A DNA stretch of 29,611 nucleotides, taken from an uncultured Burkholderiales bacterium. Its GTDB lineage: Bacteria > Pseudomonadota > Gammaproteobacteria > Burkholderiales > Burkholderiaceae. Below the pieces are notes generated by a model. It was not told where the DNA came from. It did not search any database and saw only the letters and a list, made by a program, of their open reading frames with translations. A program made the translations under genes and the position numbers. Shown one piece after another: positions 1-8,433 of the stretch. The stretch spans positions 1-29,611 of the forward strand of contig CAMLJY010000068.1 in assembly GCA_946480465.1 (NCBI GenBank). The letters run 5' to 3'. Every line of letters begins with the position of its first letter. The stretch's first letter is position 1.

Positions 1-1255
1 CGAGTCCGGCCTCGGTGTCGTTGGCCATCGCGATCACCTCGTCGTCGCTGGAAAAACGCAGCAGCGCCGCCACCGGGCCGAAGGTCTCCTCGCGCGCGAC
101 GCGCATGCGGCCGTCGACGCCGGCCAGCACCGTCGGCTCGAAGAACAGCCCGCCCAGCGCGTGCCGGCGGCCGCCGGCCAGCACCTGCGCGCCGTGCTGC
201 ACCGCATCGGCCACGTGCGCCTGCACCTTGCGCACGGCGTCCTCGTTGATCAGCGGGCCCTGCGTCACCCCCTCGTCGGCACCGCGGCCGACCTTCAGCG
301 TCCCCACCGCCTCGGCCAGCTTCGCCGCGAAGCGGTCGTACACCGCGTCGTGCACGTAGAAGCGGTTGACGCAGACGCAGGTCTGGCCGCTGTTGCGGTA
401 CTTGGACGCCATGGCGCCCTGCACCGCGGCGTCCAGGTCGGCATCCTCGAAGACGATGAAGGGCGCGTTGCCGCCCAGTTCGAGCGACAGCTTCTTCAGC
501 GTGCCCGCGCTCTGGCCGTACAGCAGCCGGCCCACCGCGGTCGATCCGGTGAAGCTGAGCTTGCGCACCGTGGGGTGGCGCGTCAGCTCGGCGCCGATGG
601 CGCGCGGATCGCCGGTGAGCACCTGCAGCACGCCCGGCGGCAGGCCGGCGCGCTCGGCCAGCACGGCCAGCGCCAGCGCCGACAGCGGCGTGGCCTCGGC
701 CGGCTTGATGATGATGGGGTTGCCCGCGGCCAGCGCCGGGGCGGCCTTGCGCGTGATCATGGCCAGCGGAAAGTTCCACGGCGTGATGGCGGCGCACACG
801 CCGATGGGCTCGCGCAGCACCAGCAGGCGGCGGTCGGCGAGCGGGCTGGCCAGGGTCTGGCCGTTGATGCGGCGCGCTTCCTCGGCATACCACTCGATGT
901 AGGAGGCGGCGTACTGCACCTCGCCGCGCGCCTCGGCCAGCGGCTTGCCTTGCTCGGCGGTCATCAGGCGGGCCAGGTCTTCGGCAGCGCCCAGCACGGC
1001 GGCATGCCAGCGGCGCAGCAGCTGCGCGCGGTCCTCCGCGGTGCGGGCGCGCCACGCCGGCCAGGCGGCGGCGGCCGCGTCGATGGCGCGCTGGGTCTCC
1101 GCGCGGCCCAGGCTGGGCACGCAGCCCAGGCGTTCGCCGGTGGCGGGATCGTGCACGTCGAAGGTCTCGCCCGTGTCGGCGGCGATCCAGCGGCCGTCGA
1201 CGTGGGCCCGCGCGCGCAGCAGCGCGGGGTCGCTCAGGTTCAGGGCGGTCGTCAT
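1..1255 (-). CDS. gabD: NAD(P)-dependent succinate-semialdehyde dehydrogenase, C-terminus cut by window edge
   Basis: Oxidises succinate semialdehyde to succinate, the second step of GABA breakdown; cytoplasmic. 418 codons are visible from ATG at 1255. About 65 residues are missing beyond position 1, judging from the usual length of about 480. Seen: the cofactor segment TPWNFPLAMITRKAAPALA, the LELGGNAPFIVFEDADLD block with the general-base Glu, and the catalytic Cys293 in SGQTCVC. The sequence leaves the window in NDTEAGL, the usual conserved turn of this family. The gene starts 13 nt after the gabT stop. An AGGA sits over that stop, so it is the second gene of a gabT-gabD operon. Family is certain; succinate semialdehyde as substrate rests on the gabT neighbour, and another aldehyde is possible. 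Confidence 0.9.
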   Translation of the reverse strand, partial: MTTALNLSDPALLRARAHVDGRWIAADTGETFDVHDPATGERLGCVPSLGRAETQRAIDAAAAAWPAWRARTAEDRAQLLRRWHAAVLGAAEDLARLMTAEQGKPLAEARGEVQYAASYIEWYAEEARRINGQTLASPLADRRLLVLREPIGVCAAITPWNFPLAMITRKAAPALAAGNPIIIKPAEATPLSALALAVLAERAGLPPGVLQVLTGDPRAIGAELTRHPTVRKLSFTGSTAVGRLLYGQSAGTLKKLSLELGGNAPFIVFEDADLDAAVQGAMASKYRNSGQTCVCVNRFYVHDAVYDRFAAKLAEAVGTLKVGRGADEGVTQGPLINEDAVRKVQAHVADAVQHGAQVLAGGRRHALGGLFFEPTVLAGVDGRMRVAREETFGPVAALLRFSSDDEVIAMANDTEAGL

Positions 1256-1268
1256 GGCGGTTCGGTTC

Positions 1269-2603
1269 CTAGGCGTTGGTCAGAGCGGCCTCGATGATGT
1301 CCAGCGCCTCGGCGAAGATGGCGTCGGGCGTGGTCAGCGGATGCAGGAAGCGGATGACGTTGCCGTGCGTGCCGCACACCAGCAGGATCAGGCCGCGCTG
1401 CAGCGCCTGTGCCTGCACGCGCTTGGCAAAGTCGGCCAGCGGCCGGCGGCTGACGGGGTCGATGAACTCGACGCCGATCATGCTGCCCAGGCCGCGCACG
1501 TCGGCGATCTGCGGCACGCGGGCGCGCAGCCCGTCCAGCCGGCGCTGCAGGCGCTGGCCCAGCTGGGTGGCGCGTTCGAGCAGGCGTTCGTCGTCGATCA
1601 CGTCCAGCACCGCGTGCGCGGCGGCCACGGCCAGCGGGTTGCCGGCATAGGTGCCGCCCAGGCCGCCGGGCTCGCAGGCGTCCATCAGCGCGGCCCGGCC
1701 GCACACGCCGGACAGCGGCAGGCCGCCGGCCAGGCTCTTGGCGAAGGTGATCATGTCGATCGCCGCGTCGTGGTGCTCGATCGCGAACAGCCGCCCGGTG
1801 CGCGCGAAGCCGGTCTGGATCTCGTCGGCGACCAGCAGGATGCCGTGCTCGTCGGCGATGCGGCGCAGGCCGGCCACGAACTCGCGCGGGGCCGGCACGA
1901 AGCCGCCTTCGCCCTGGACGGGCTCGAAGATGAAGGCGGCGACGCGGCGCGGCTCGATGTCGTTCTTGAAGAGGGACCGCACGCCGTCCAGCGCGTCTTC
2001 CACGCTGACGCCATGCGCCGCGTTGGGGAAGGGCGCGTGGTAGACCTCGCCCGGGAAGGGGCCGAAGCCGGCCTTGTACGGCACCACCTTGCCGGTGAGC
2101 GCCATGCCGAAATAGGTGCGGCCATGGAAGCCGCCGCCGAAGGCGATGACACCGGGCCGGCCGGTGGCGGCGCGGGCGATCTTGACCGCGTTCTCCACCG
2201 CTTCGGCGCCGGTGGTGAAGAAGGCGGTCTTCTTCGGCCCCGGGCCGGGCATGCGTTCGTTGATGCGCTCGGCCAGCGACACGTAGGACGCATACGGCAC
2301 CACCTGGTAGGCGGTGTGCGTGAACAGCTGCAATTGCGCCTGCACCGCGGCCATCACGCGCGGGTGGCGATGGCCGGTGTTCAGCACCGCGATGCCGCTG
2401 GCGAAGTCGATGTAGCGGCGGCCCTCGATGTCCCACAGCTCCGCGTTCTCGGCCCGCGCGGCATGGAAGGACTGCAGCACCGCGACGCCGCGCGGCGTGG
2501 CCGCGGCCAGGCGCTGCTGCCAGTCGCTGTTGCGGCCACCGCCGAAGCGGTCGTCGTCGGCCAGGGCGGGGCTGCTGCTGTTCGGGATGGGCAGGGCGGA
2601 CAT
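1269..2603 (-). CDS. gabT: 4-aminobutyrate (GABA) aminotransferase, class III PLP enzyme
   Basis: Transfers the amino group of GABA to 2-oxoglutarate, giving succinate semialdehyde for the next gene. 444 aa. Seen: the PLP-phosphate segment FFTTGAEAVENAVKIARAAT, the FHGRTYFGMALTGK block, the VADEIQTGFARTGR motif with the pyridine-binding Asp, and the Schiff-base Lys289 in TFAKSLAGGLPLSG. The chosen ATG (MSALPIPNSS) has GAGAGG about 8 nt upstream. An in-frame ATG at 2651 would add 16 residues that do not look like this family. Related class III enzymes use 5-aminovalerate or putrescine, so substrate is likely but not certain. It faces the flavin-oxidase and transporter genes across a roughly 200-nt control region. 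Confidence 0.9.
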   Translation of the reverse strand: MSALPIPNSSSPALADDDRFGGGRNSDWQQRLAAATPRGVAVLQSFHAARAENAELWDIEGRRYIDFASGIAVLNTGHRHPRVMAAVQAQLQLFTHTAYQVVPYASYVSLAERINERMPGPGPKKTAFFTTGAEAVENAVKIARAATGRPGVIAFGGGFHGRTYFGMALTGKVVPYKAGFGPFPGEVYHAPFPNAAHGVSVEDALDGVRSLFKNDIEPRRVAAFIFEPVQGEGGFVPAPREFVAGLRRIADEHGILLVADEIQTGFARTGRLFAIEHHDAAIDMITFAKSLAGGLPLSGVCGRAALMDACEPGGLGGTYAGNPLAVAAAHAVLDVIDDERLLERATQLGQRLQRRLDGLRARVPQIADVRGLGSMIGVEFIDPVSRRPLADFAKRVQAQALQRGLILLVCGTHGNVIRFLHPLTTPDAIFAEALDIIEAALTNA

Positions 2604-2693
2604 GCGTTCCTCTCTGAAGTCGGTGAGGGCGGTGGCGGTGGGGGGCGGCATCGGCGCCGGAACGGGACGGTGCGCAGCCTAGGGCAACGTGGC

Positions 2694-2736
2694 TCTTCGA
2701 AGAAGACCCACTTCCGGAAATTCGATGGAGCCACTT
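2694..2736. promoter_or_regulatory. Candidate MocR/GabR operator upstream of gabT
   Basis: Two direct repeats, CCACTTCCG (from 2708) and CCACTTTCG (from 2731), lie 23 bp apart start to start, about two helical turns. Next to them are two palindromes, TCTTCGAAGA (2694-2703) and TTCCGGAA (2712-2719). MocR-type regulators commonly bind direct repeats near the genes they control, and one is encoded at 10574-11980. The assignment is inference. Confidence 0.35.
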
Positions 2737-2810
2737 TCGCGCGCTCGTTCCGCACGGCGCCCGCGCGGGCCGGCCTGGCCGCCCCACTTGGCTGCTAGAG
2801 TGCGCGGCCC

Positions 2811-2984
2811 ATGACGCAAGCCCCCCAGCCCGCCGATTCCAGCGGCTTCACCAGCCGCCCCTTCGCCAGCACCCTGTTCCTCTGCTCGTCGATGGATTCG
2901 CAGCCGGCGGTCAGGCGGCCGGTGGCGATCAAGATCGTCCAGCGCCCGTCGGTGCTGGGCCGTGCGCTGGCGCTGATTCCGTAG
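2811..2984 (+). CDS. Small hypothetical protein, 57 aa
   Basis: Not recognised. It runs from ATG at 2811 to TAG and ends 4 nt before the ATG of the flavin oxidase, so the two could be translationally coupled. 52 of 57 codons end in G or C, as in the real genes around it, which favours coding in this frame over the overlapping frame on the other strand. No signal peptide, membrane helix or known motif is seen. No clear ribosome binding site precedes it. It could be a real small protein, a remnant, or chance in GC-rich DNA. Confidence 0.3.
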   Translation: MTQAPQPADSSGFTSRPFASTLFLCSSMDSQPAVRRPVAIKIVQRPSVLGRALALIP

Positions 2985-2988
2985 CCCG

Positions 2989-4644
2989 ATGTCCGACGTC
3001 GATTCATCAGGACGAGACCGCCCGCCTGCCCCGCCGGCCCCCACCGGACAGGCCCTGGCCGCGGCCTTCGCCGAATGGCGCGCCCAGCTGGGCGATGCCG
3101 CGGTTCACGCGGCGCCCGAGGCGCAGGCGCGCTACGGTCGCAAGGGCCGGCAGCGCATCGCCGGGGCCTTGCAGCCGGTGGACGTGGCGCAGGTGCCGGC
3201 CATCATGCAGGTGGCCAGCCGGCACGGCGTGCCGGTGCATCCGATCAGCACCGGCCGCAATTGGGGTTATGGCGACGCGCGCCCGGCCGCCGATGGCGTG
3301 GTCATGCTCGACCTCTCGCGGCTGGACCGCATCCTGCACATCGACGCCGCCCTCGGCACGGTGACGCTGCAGCCGGGCGTGACACAGGGCCAGCTGCGGC
3401 GCGAGCTGGAGCGGCGCGGGCTGCCCTTCATGGTGCCCACCACCGGCGCCGGACCCGGCGCCAGCCTGGTCGGCAATGCGCTGGAGCGCGGCTACGGCGT
3501 GACGCCGCATGCCGACCACTTCAGCGCGGTGACCAGCCTGAAGGCGGTGCTGCCGGACGGCAGGCCCTACGCGTCGCGGCTGAACGCGCTGGGCGGCGAC
3601 CGGCTCGACGGCTGCCACAAGTGGGGATTGGGGCCCTACCTGGATGGCCTGTTCACGCAGGCCAACCTGGGCGTGGTCACCGAGATGACGATCGCGCTGG
3701 CCAGCCGGCCGGCGCACGTCGAGGCCTTCTACATCTTCCTGCGCCGCGAGGACCAGCTGCCTGCCGCCATCGCGGCCCTGCGCACGGTGCTGCGCTCGGT
3801 CGGCGGCATGCTGGGCAGCGTGAACGTGCTCAACGGCTACCGGCTGGCATCGATGAGCTGCAGCTACCCGCCGGACCTGCTCGACGGCCGCGCCGGTCCG
3901 CTGCCGCCGCAGCGGCTGGCCGCGCTGCTGGCGGCCGAGCGCCTGGGCGCGTGCATGGTGATGGGCAGCGTCTACGGCGAGCGCGGCACCGCCCGCGCGG
4001 CGCTGGCGGCGGTGCGGCGCGCATTCGGCGATTGCGATGCGCGCATCGTCACGATGACGCGCCGCCGCGCCGAATGGCTGAAGGCCGCGGCGGACCGTTT
4101 ACCGCGGCTGGCCACGCGGCTGGGCTTTCGCCATGCGTGGCGCATGCTGCGCGCGCTGAACATCATCGAGGGCATTCCCGATGATTTCGCCTTGCGGCTC
4201 GTCCATTGGAAAGGCGCGGACCCCTTGCCGCAGGACATGACGGGGGCGATGGAAGAGGCCGCGCACGACCTGCTCTGGTATGCGCCGCTGGTGCCGCTGG
4301 AGCCGGCCTGCGTGCTCGAATACCAGGCCATGGTGACGGGCACCTGCCTCGCGCACGGCTTCGAGCCGCTGATCACGCTGACCACGCTGTCCGACCGTTG
4401 CTTCGACAGCTCGGTGCCCATCCTGTTCGACCACCGCCGCCCCGGCGAGCGCGAGCGCGCCCAGGCCTGCTACGAAGCCCTGCTGCAGCGCGGCCGCGCA
4501 CTGGGCTGCTATCCGTACCGCGTGGGCGTGGAGGCCTACCGGCTGCTGTCCGCGCAAGACGATCCCGGGCTGGAGCTGGGCCGCCGAATCAAGGCATTGC
4601 TCGATCCCGGCGGCGTGCTGTCGCCCGGCCGCTACAACCTTTGA
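2989..4644 (+). CDS. FAD-binding oxidase of the VAO/PCMH (4-cresol dehydrogenase-like) family
   Basis: 551 aa flavoprotein. The N-terminal PCMH-type FAD domain shows HPISTGRNWGYGDARPA (pyrophosphate binding), LSRLDRILHID, TLQPGVTQGQL and PTTGAGPGASLVGNALERG. The block GLGPYLDGLFTQANLGVVTEM closely resembles 4-cresol dehydrogenase and vanillyl-alcohol oxidase. The C-terminus KALLDPGGVLSPGRYNL is typical of the VAO cap domain. Such enzymes oxidise phenols, alcohols or amines, and some bind FAD covalently. The substrate here is unknown; the neighbours suggest an amine or an aldehyde-yielding compound. No signal peptide. The start at 2989 lacks a clear Shine-Dalgarno site, so coupling to the small upstream ORF is possible. 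Confidence 0.82.
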   Translation: MSDVDSSGRDRPPAPPAPTGQALAAAFAEWRAQLGDAAVHAAPEAQARYGRKGRQRIAGALQPVDVAQVPAIMQVASRHGVPVHPISTGRNWGYGDARPAADGVVMLDLSRLDRILHIDAALGTVTLQPGVTQGQLRRELERRGLPFMVPTTGAGPGASLVGNALERGYGVTPHADHFSAVTSLKAVLPDGRPYASRLNALGGDRLDGCHKWGLGPYLDGLFTQANLGVVTEMTIALASRPAHVEAFYIFLRREDQLPAAIAALRTVLRSVGGMLGSVNVLNGYRLASMSCSYPPDLLDGRAGPLPPQRLAALLAAERLGACMVMGSVYGERGTARAALAAVRRAFGDCDARIVTMTRRRAEWLKAAADRLPRLATRLGFRHAWRMLRALNIIEGIPDDFALRLVHWKGADPLPQDMTGAMEEAAHDLLWYAPLVPLEPACVLEYQAMVTGTCLAHGFEPLITLTTLSDRCFDSSVPILFDHRRPGERERAQACYEALLQRGRALGCYPYRVGVEAYRLLSAQDDPGLELGRRIKALLDPGGVLSPGRYNL

Positions 4645-4754
4645 TTGGCGCGTGGCAGGCGTGCCATGCGCGCCCTGCCAATGCACGCTGTGGGCCAATG
4701 CGGGGCATGCCGCCCGGCGAATGGGCGTGTTCGGGGTTTTCCCGTACTGCCCCG

Positions 4755-4797
4755 CGGACCATACACCCCGGTCCGGAACAGGGGCGGCTTGTATATT
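4755..4797 (+). promoter_or_regulatory. Possible promoter/operator region of the ABC transporter operon
   Basis: In the 213-nt gap before the transporter ATPase, CGGACC (4755-4760) and GGTCCG (4770-4775) form a 6-bp dyad with a 9-nt spacer. A TATATT that could act as a -10 box lies at 4792-4797. No good -35 box is seen at the right distance, so an activator may be needed. Weak evidence. Confidence 0.25.
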
Positions 4798-4857
4798 TTC
4801 CGGGCGCGTTACCAGGCGTAGAGTCGACTCGTGGCTTTCAACGAGAACGCTCCGCCA

Positions 4858-6081
4858 ATGAACCGCTCCGCTGCTGCCGATGATTCGCCGGCCGATGGCT
4901 CGCCGAATCCTTTGGCCCTTCAATCCGGCCACCACGCGGCCAGCCGGTCCGGCAGCCCGGCCACCACCGGCGCCCGCATCGAGGCATTGCCGACCACGCG
5001 GGCCGACAAGCCATTCGTCCGCTTCAGTGGCGTGCAAAAGACGTATGACGGCGACACGCTGGTCGTGCGGTCGCTGGACCTGGACATCCGCCGCGGCGAG
5101 TTCCTGTCGCTGCTCGGTCCCTCCGGCTCGGGCAAGACCACCTGCCTGATGATGCTGGCCGGATTCGAATCGCCGACCGCGGGCGAGATCACGCTGAATG
5201 GCCAGCCCATCACCCGCACGCCGCCGCACAAGCGCGATTTCGGCATGGTGTTCCAGAACTACGCGCTCTTTCCGCACATGACGGTGGCGCAGAACGTGGC
5301 CTACCCGCTGACGGTGCGCAAGGTGCCGCGCGCCGAGATCGCGCAGCGGGTGACGCGCGCCCTCGGCATGGTGCAGCTCACCGGCAAGGACCAGCGCTTT
5401 CCGGCGCAGCTGTCGGGCGGCCAGCAGCAGCGCGTGGCGCTGGCCCGGGCGCTGGTGTTCGAGCCGCAGCTGGTGCTGATGGATGAACCGCTGGGCGCGC
5501 TGGACAAGCAATTGCGCGAGCACATGCAGATCGAATTGAAGGCGCTGCACCGGCAATTGGGCATCACCTTCGTCTACGTCACGCACGACCAGGGCGAGGC
5601 CTTGACGATGAGCGACCGCGTCGCGGTCTTCAACGAAGGCTCCATTCAGCAGATCGATGCAGTCGACCGGCTTTATGAAACGCCGGCCAATCGATTCGTC
5701 GCCGGATTCGTCGGCGACAGCACCGAATTGCACGGCACGCTGGGCGCCGGCCAGGCCGCGGCCACCGAGTTCGTGCTGCCCGGCGGCGAGCGCCTGGTGG
5801 GCGTCAACGTCAATGGCAGCCTGCCGGGTAGCGCGGTGCATGCGCTGGTGCGCCCCGAACGCATCGAGGCGCACCTGAGCGCCCCGCGCTTCACGGACAA
5901 CGTGCTGAAGGCCGCCGTCAACGACGTCATCTACTTCGGCGACCACCTGCGCCTGCGCTGTGCGCTGCCCTCGCAGGCCGAGGCCACGGTCAAGCTGCCG
6001 CTGTCGCAGGGCGTGCAGCCGGTACCGGGCCAGGCGGTGTGGCTGCACATCCCACCCGCTCACTTGCGCATTTATGCGTGA
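4858..6081 (+). CDS. ABC transporter ATP-binding protein, PotA-like
   Basis: Energises import by the permease pair downstream; sits on the inner face of the membrane. 407 aa. Seen: Walker A GPSGSGKTT (about residue 87), Q-loop in FGMVFQNYALFPHMTV, signature LSGGQQQRVALARAL (about 185), Walker B LVLMDEPLGALD (about 205), and switch His in VYVTHDQGEAL. A TOBE-like domain fills the last 120 residues. The architecture is that of polyamine/iron/opine-type importers. ATG 4858 is chosen; a GTG at 4831 is also in frame. Either start leaves about 50 residues of Pro/Ala/Ser-rich sequence before the ATPase fold, so a start further downstream cannot be excluded. Confidence 0.9.
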   Translation: MNRSAAADDSPADGSPNPLALQSGHHAASRSGSPATTGARIEALPTTRADKPFVRFSGVQKTYDGDTLVVRSLDLDIRRGEFLSLLGPSGSGKTTCLMMLAGFESPTAGEITLNGQPITRTPPHKRDFGMVFQNYALFPHMTVAQNVAYPLTVRKVPRAEIAQRVTRALGMVQLTGKDQRFPAQLSGGQQQRVALARALVFEPQLVLMDEPLGALDKQLREHMQIELKALHRQLGITFVYVTHDQGEALTMSDRVAVFNEGSIQQIDAVDRLYETPANRFVAGFVGDSTELHGTLGAGQAAATEFVLPGGERLVGVNVNGSLPGSAVHALVRPERIEAHLSAPRFTDNVLKAAVNDVIYFGDHLRLRCALPSQAEATVKLPLSQGVQPVPGQAVWLHIPPAHLRIYA

Positions 6082-6133
6082 CGGCCGCCGGGCCGGTAGT
6101 CATCACTTCCAACCACTCCACCAGGAGAACACC

Positions 6134-7165
6134 ATGAAGAAGCGCTTCATCCTCGCTGCATTGGCCGCTGCGGGCCTGGCCCAGGCGGCCTCGGCCCAGC
6201 AGCTGACGGTCGTGAACTTCGGCGGCGCCAATGGCGCGGCGCAGAAGAAGGCCTTCGTGGAGCCGTTCGAGAAGAGCGGCGGTCCGAAGATCGTCTCGGT
6301 CGAATACAACGGCGAGCAGGCCAAGATCAAGGCCATGGTCGAGACCAAGAAGGTCACCTGGGACGTGGTCGAGGTCGAATCGCCCGACATCGCGCGCGGC
6401 TGCGAAGAGGGCCTGTTCGAGAAGCTGGACTATTCGAAGGTCGGCAACCGCGCCGATTTCCTGCGCGCCGGCGTCACCGAATGCGGCATCGGCATCTTCG
6501 TGTGGTCCACCGTCATGGCCTACAACGGCGACAAGCTGAAGGACGGCCCCAAGACCTGGGCCGACTTCTGGGACGTGAAGAAATTCCCCGGCAAGCGCGG
6601 CATGCGCAAGGGCGCGCGCTACAACCTCGAATTCGCGCTGATGGCCGACGGCGTGCCCACCGCCGACATCTACAGCACGCTGCGCACCAAGGCAGGCGCC
6701 GACCGCGCCTTCAAGAAGCTGAGCGAGCTGAAGCCCCACATCCAGTGGTGGGAAGCCGGCGCCCAGCCGCCGCAGTACCTGGTGGCCGGCGACGTGGTGA
6801 TGAGCACCGTCTTCAACGGCCGCATCGACGCCGCCAACCGCGAAGGCAAGAACCTGAAGATCACCTGGACCGGCGGCATCTACGACCTGGACTACTGGGC
6901 CATCGTGAAGGGCACGCCGAACCGCGACGCGGCCTACAAGTTCATCGCCTTCGCCAGCACGCCCGAGGCGCAGGCCGAGTACGCGAAGAACATCGCCTAC
7001 GGCCCCACCAACCAGAAGGCGCTGGCCAAGCTGGACGCGAAGACCCTGGCCAACCTGCCGACCTCGCCGGCCAATGCCAAGGATTCGATGCAGTTCGGCA
7101 TCAAGTTCTGGGCCGACCAGGGTGAAGAGCTGGAGAAGCGCTTCGCCTCCTGGGCCGCGCAGTGA
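6134..7165 (+). CDS. Periplasmic solute-binding protein of the ABC importer (PotD-like), copy 1
   Basis: Captures the substrate in the periplasm and delivers it to the two permeases. 343 aa. A signal peptide is clear: MKKRF, a hydrophobic stretch, and a likely cut after AQAASA. AGGAGA lies 5 nt before the ATG, which fixes the start inside a longer open frame. The fold is that of polyamine-type SBP_bac_8 proteins. Marked segments are VVNFGGANG, WDVVEVESPDIA, GIFVWSTVMAYNGD, RKGARYNLEFALMADGV and YDLDYWAIVKGTPNRDA. Strongly similar to the last gene of the operon. Ligand is unknown; putrescine, spermidine or a related amine fits the gab neighbours. Confidence 0.88.
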   Translation: MKKRFILAALAAAGLAQAASAQQLTVVNFGGANGAAQKKAFVEPFEKSGGPKIVSVEYNGEQAKIKAMVETKKVTWDVVEVESPDIARGCEEGLFEKLDYSKVGNRADFLRAGVTECGIGIFVWSTVMAYNGDKLKDGPKTWADFWDVKKFPGKRGMRKGARYNLEFALMADGVPTADIYSTLRTKAGADRAFKKLSELKPHIQWWEAGAQPPQYLVAGDVVMSTVFNGRIDAANREGKNLKITWTGGIYDLDYWAIVKGTPNRDAAYKFIAFASTPEAQAEYAKNIAYGPTNQKALAKLDAKTLANLPTSPANAKDSMQFGIKFWADQGEELEKRFASWAAQ

Positions 7166-7186
7166 CCGTGGCTGGGGGTTGATGGC

Positions 7187-8428
7187 ATGACTGCTGCCGC
7201 CGTACTCGACACGGTTGCCCTGAAACGCTCGCTCGGGCGTGCCGAGTCGCGGCGGCGGCAATCGGCCATCGCGCTGACGCTGCCGCTGCTGCTGTTCCTG
7301 GCGGTGACGCTGCTGGTGCCCATCGGCGCGCTGCTGGTGCGCGCCGTGGAGAACCCGGAGGTGGCGCGCGCCCTGCCGCGCACCGGCGAGGCGCTGGCCG
7401 GCTGGGACCGCGTGTCGCCGCCGCCGGCGGCGGCCTTTGCCGCCGTGGCCAGCGACCTGGGCGCGCTGGCCGAAGGCAGTGACGCCGGGGCCGTGGCGCG
7501 GCGGCTGAACACCGAGGCTTCCGGCGCCCGCTCTCTCATCATGGGCACCTACCGCGCATTGCCGCTGGGTGAGGGCCTGTCGCCCGAGCAGGTGCGGCAG
7601 AAGATGCTGGAAGTGGACGAGCGCTGGAACGAGCTGCGCTACTGGCAGGCCATTGCCAAGAACAGCTCGCGCTGGACGCCCGACTACCTGCTGACCGCGG
7701 TGGACCTGCGCCGCACGCCCACGGGCACGCTAGAGCGCGTGGAGCCGGAGCAGCGGGTGTTCGGGCGCATCCTGCTGCGCACCTTCGAGATCAGCCTGGT
7801 CGTCACGCTCATCTGCCTGCTGCTGGCCTATCCGCTGGCCTACTGGCTGTCCACGCTGCCGGCGCGCCGCGCCAACATGCTGATGATCCTGGTGCTGGTG
7901 CCGTTCTGGACCTCCATCCTGGTGCGCGTGGCGGCCTGGATCGTGCTGCTGCAGCGCGAGGGGCTGGTGAACAAGACGCTGATGTCGCTGTCCATCCTGA
8001 ACGAGCCGGCCACGCTGCTGTTCAACCGCACCGGCGTGGTCATCGCGATGGTGCACATCCTGCTGCCCTTCATGATCCTGCCGCTGTACAGCGTGATGAA
8101 GTCGGTGCCGCCCAGCTACCTGCGGGCCGCCGTGTCGCTGGGCAGCGCGCCGCTGGCCGCGTTCTTCAAGGTTTACGTGCCGCAGACCTGGCCGGGCGTG
8201 GGCGCCGGCTGCCTGCTGGTCTTCATCCTCAGCATCGGCTACTACGTGACGCCGGCGCTGCTGGGTGGCGCGGACGATCAGATGTTGAGTTACTACATCG
8301 CGCAGTACACCAACGTCGACATCAACTGGGGCATGGCCTGCGCGCTGGGCGCGGTGCTGCTGGCGGCCACGCTGCTGCTGTACGGCGTGTACCGCCGGCT
8401 GGCCAAGGCCGAACTGAGCCTGGGGTGA
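7187..8428 (+). CDS. ABC transporter permease, PotB-like, with long N-terminal insertion
   Basis: Inner-membrane half of the import channel. 413 aa. TM1 is at about residues 25-47 (ALTLPLLLFLAVTLLVPIGA). The core helices start near residue 190 (FEISLVVTLICLLLAYPLAY). The ATPase-contact EAA loop is YLRAAVSLGSAPLAAFFKVY. Between TM1 and TM2 lies a soluble segment of about 140 residues, longer than in E. coli PotB, probably periplasmic and able to contact a binding protein. It starts 21 nt after the first binding protein and its stop lies 5 nt before the next permease start. Confidence 0.88.
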   Translation: MTAAAVLDTVALKRSLGRAESRRRQSAIALTLPLLLFLAVTLLVPIGALLVRAVENPEVARALPRTGEALAGWDRVSPPPAAAFAAVASDLGALAEGSDAGAVARRLNTEASGARSLIMGTYRALPLGEGLSPEQVRQKMLEVDERWNELRYWQAIAKNSSRWTPDYLLTAVDLRRTPTGTLERVEPEQRVFGRILLRTFEISLVVTLICLLLAYPLAYWLSTLPARRANMLMILVLVPFWTSILVRVAAWIVLLQREGLVNKTLMSLSILNEPATLLFNRTGVVIAMVHILLPFMILPLYSVMKSVPPSYLRAAVSLGSAPLAAFFKVYVPQTWPGVGAGCLLVFILSIGYYVTPALLGGADDQMLSYYIAQYTNVDINWGMACALGAVLLAATLLLYGVYRRLAKAELSLG

Positions 8429-8433
8429 CAACG

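Noticed and set aside
161..2798. Long + strand frames over gabD/gabT
   Set aside because: Mirror frames of GC-rich genes; no family motifs, His/Arg/Gly/Ala-rich composition.
2795..3007. 70-codon minus-strand frame upstream of gabT
   Set aside because: It overlaps the start of the flavin oxidase on the other strand, and codon bias favours the + strand frame there.
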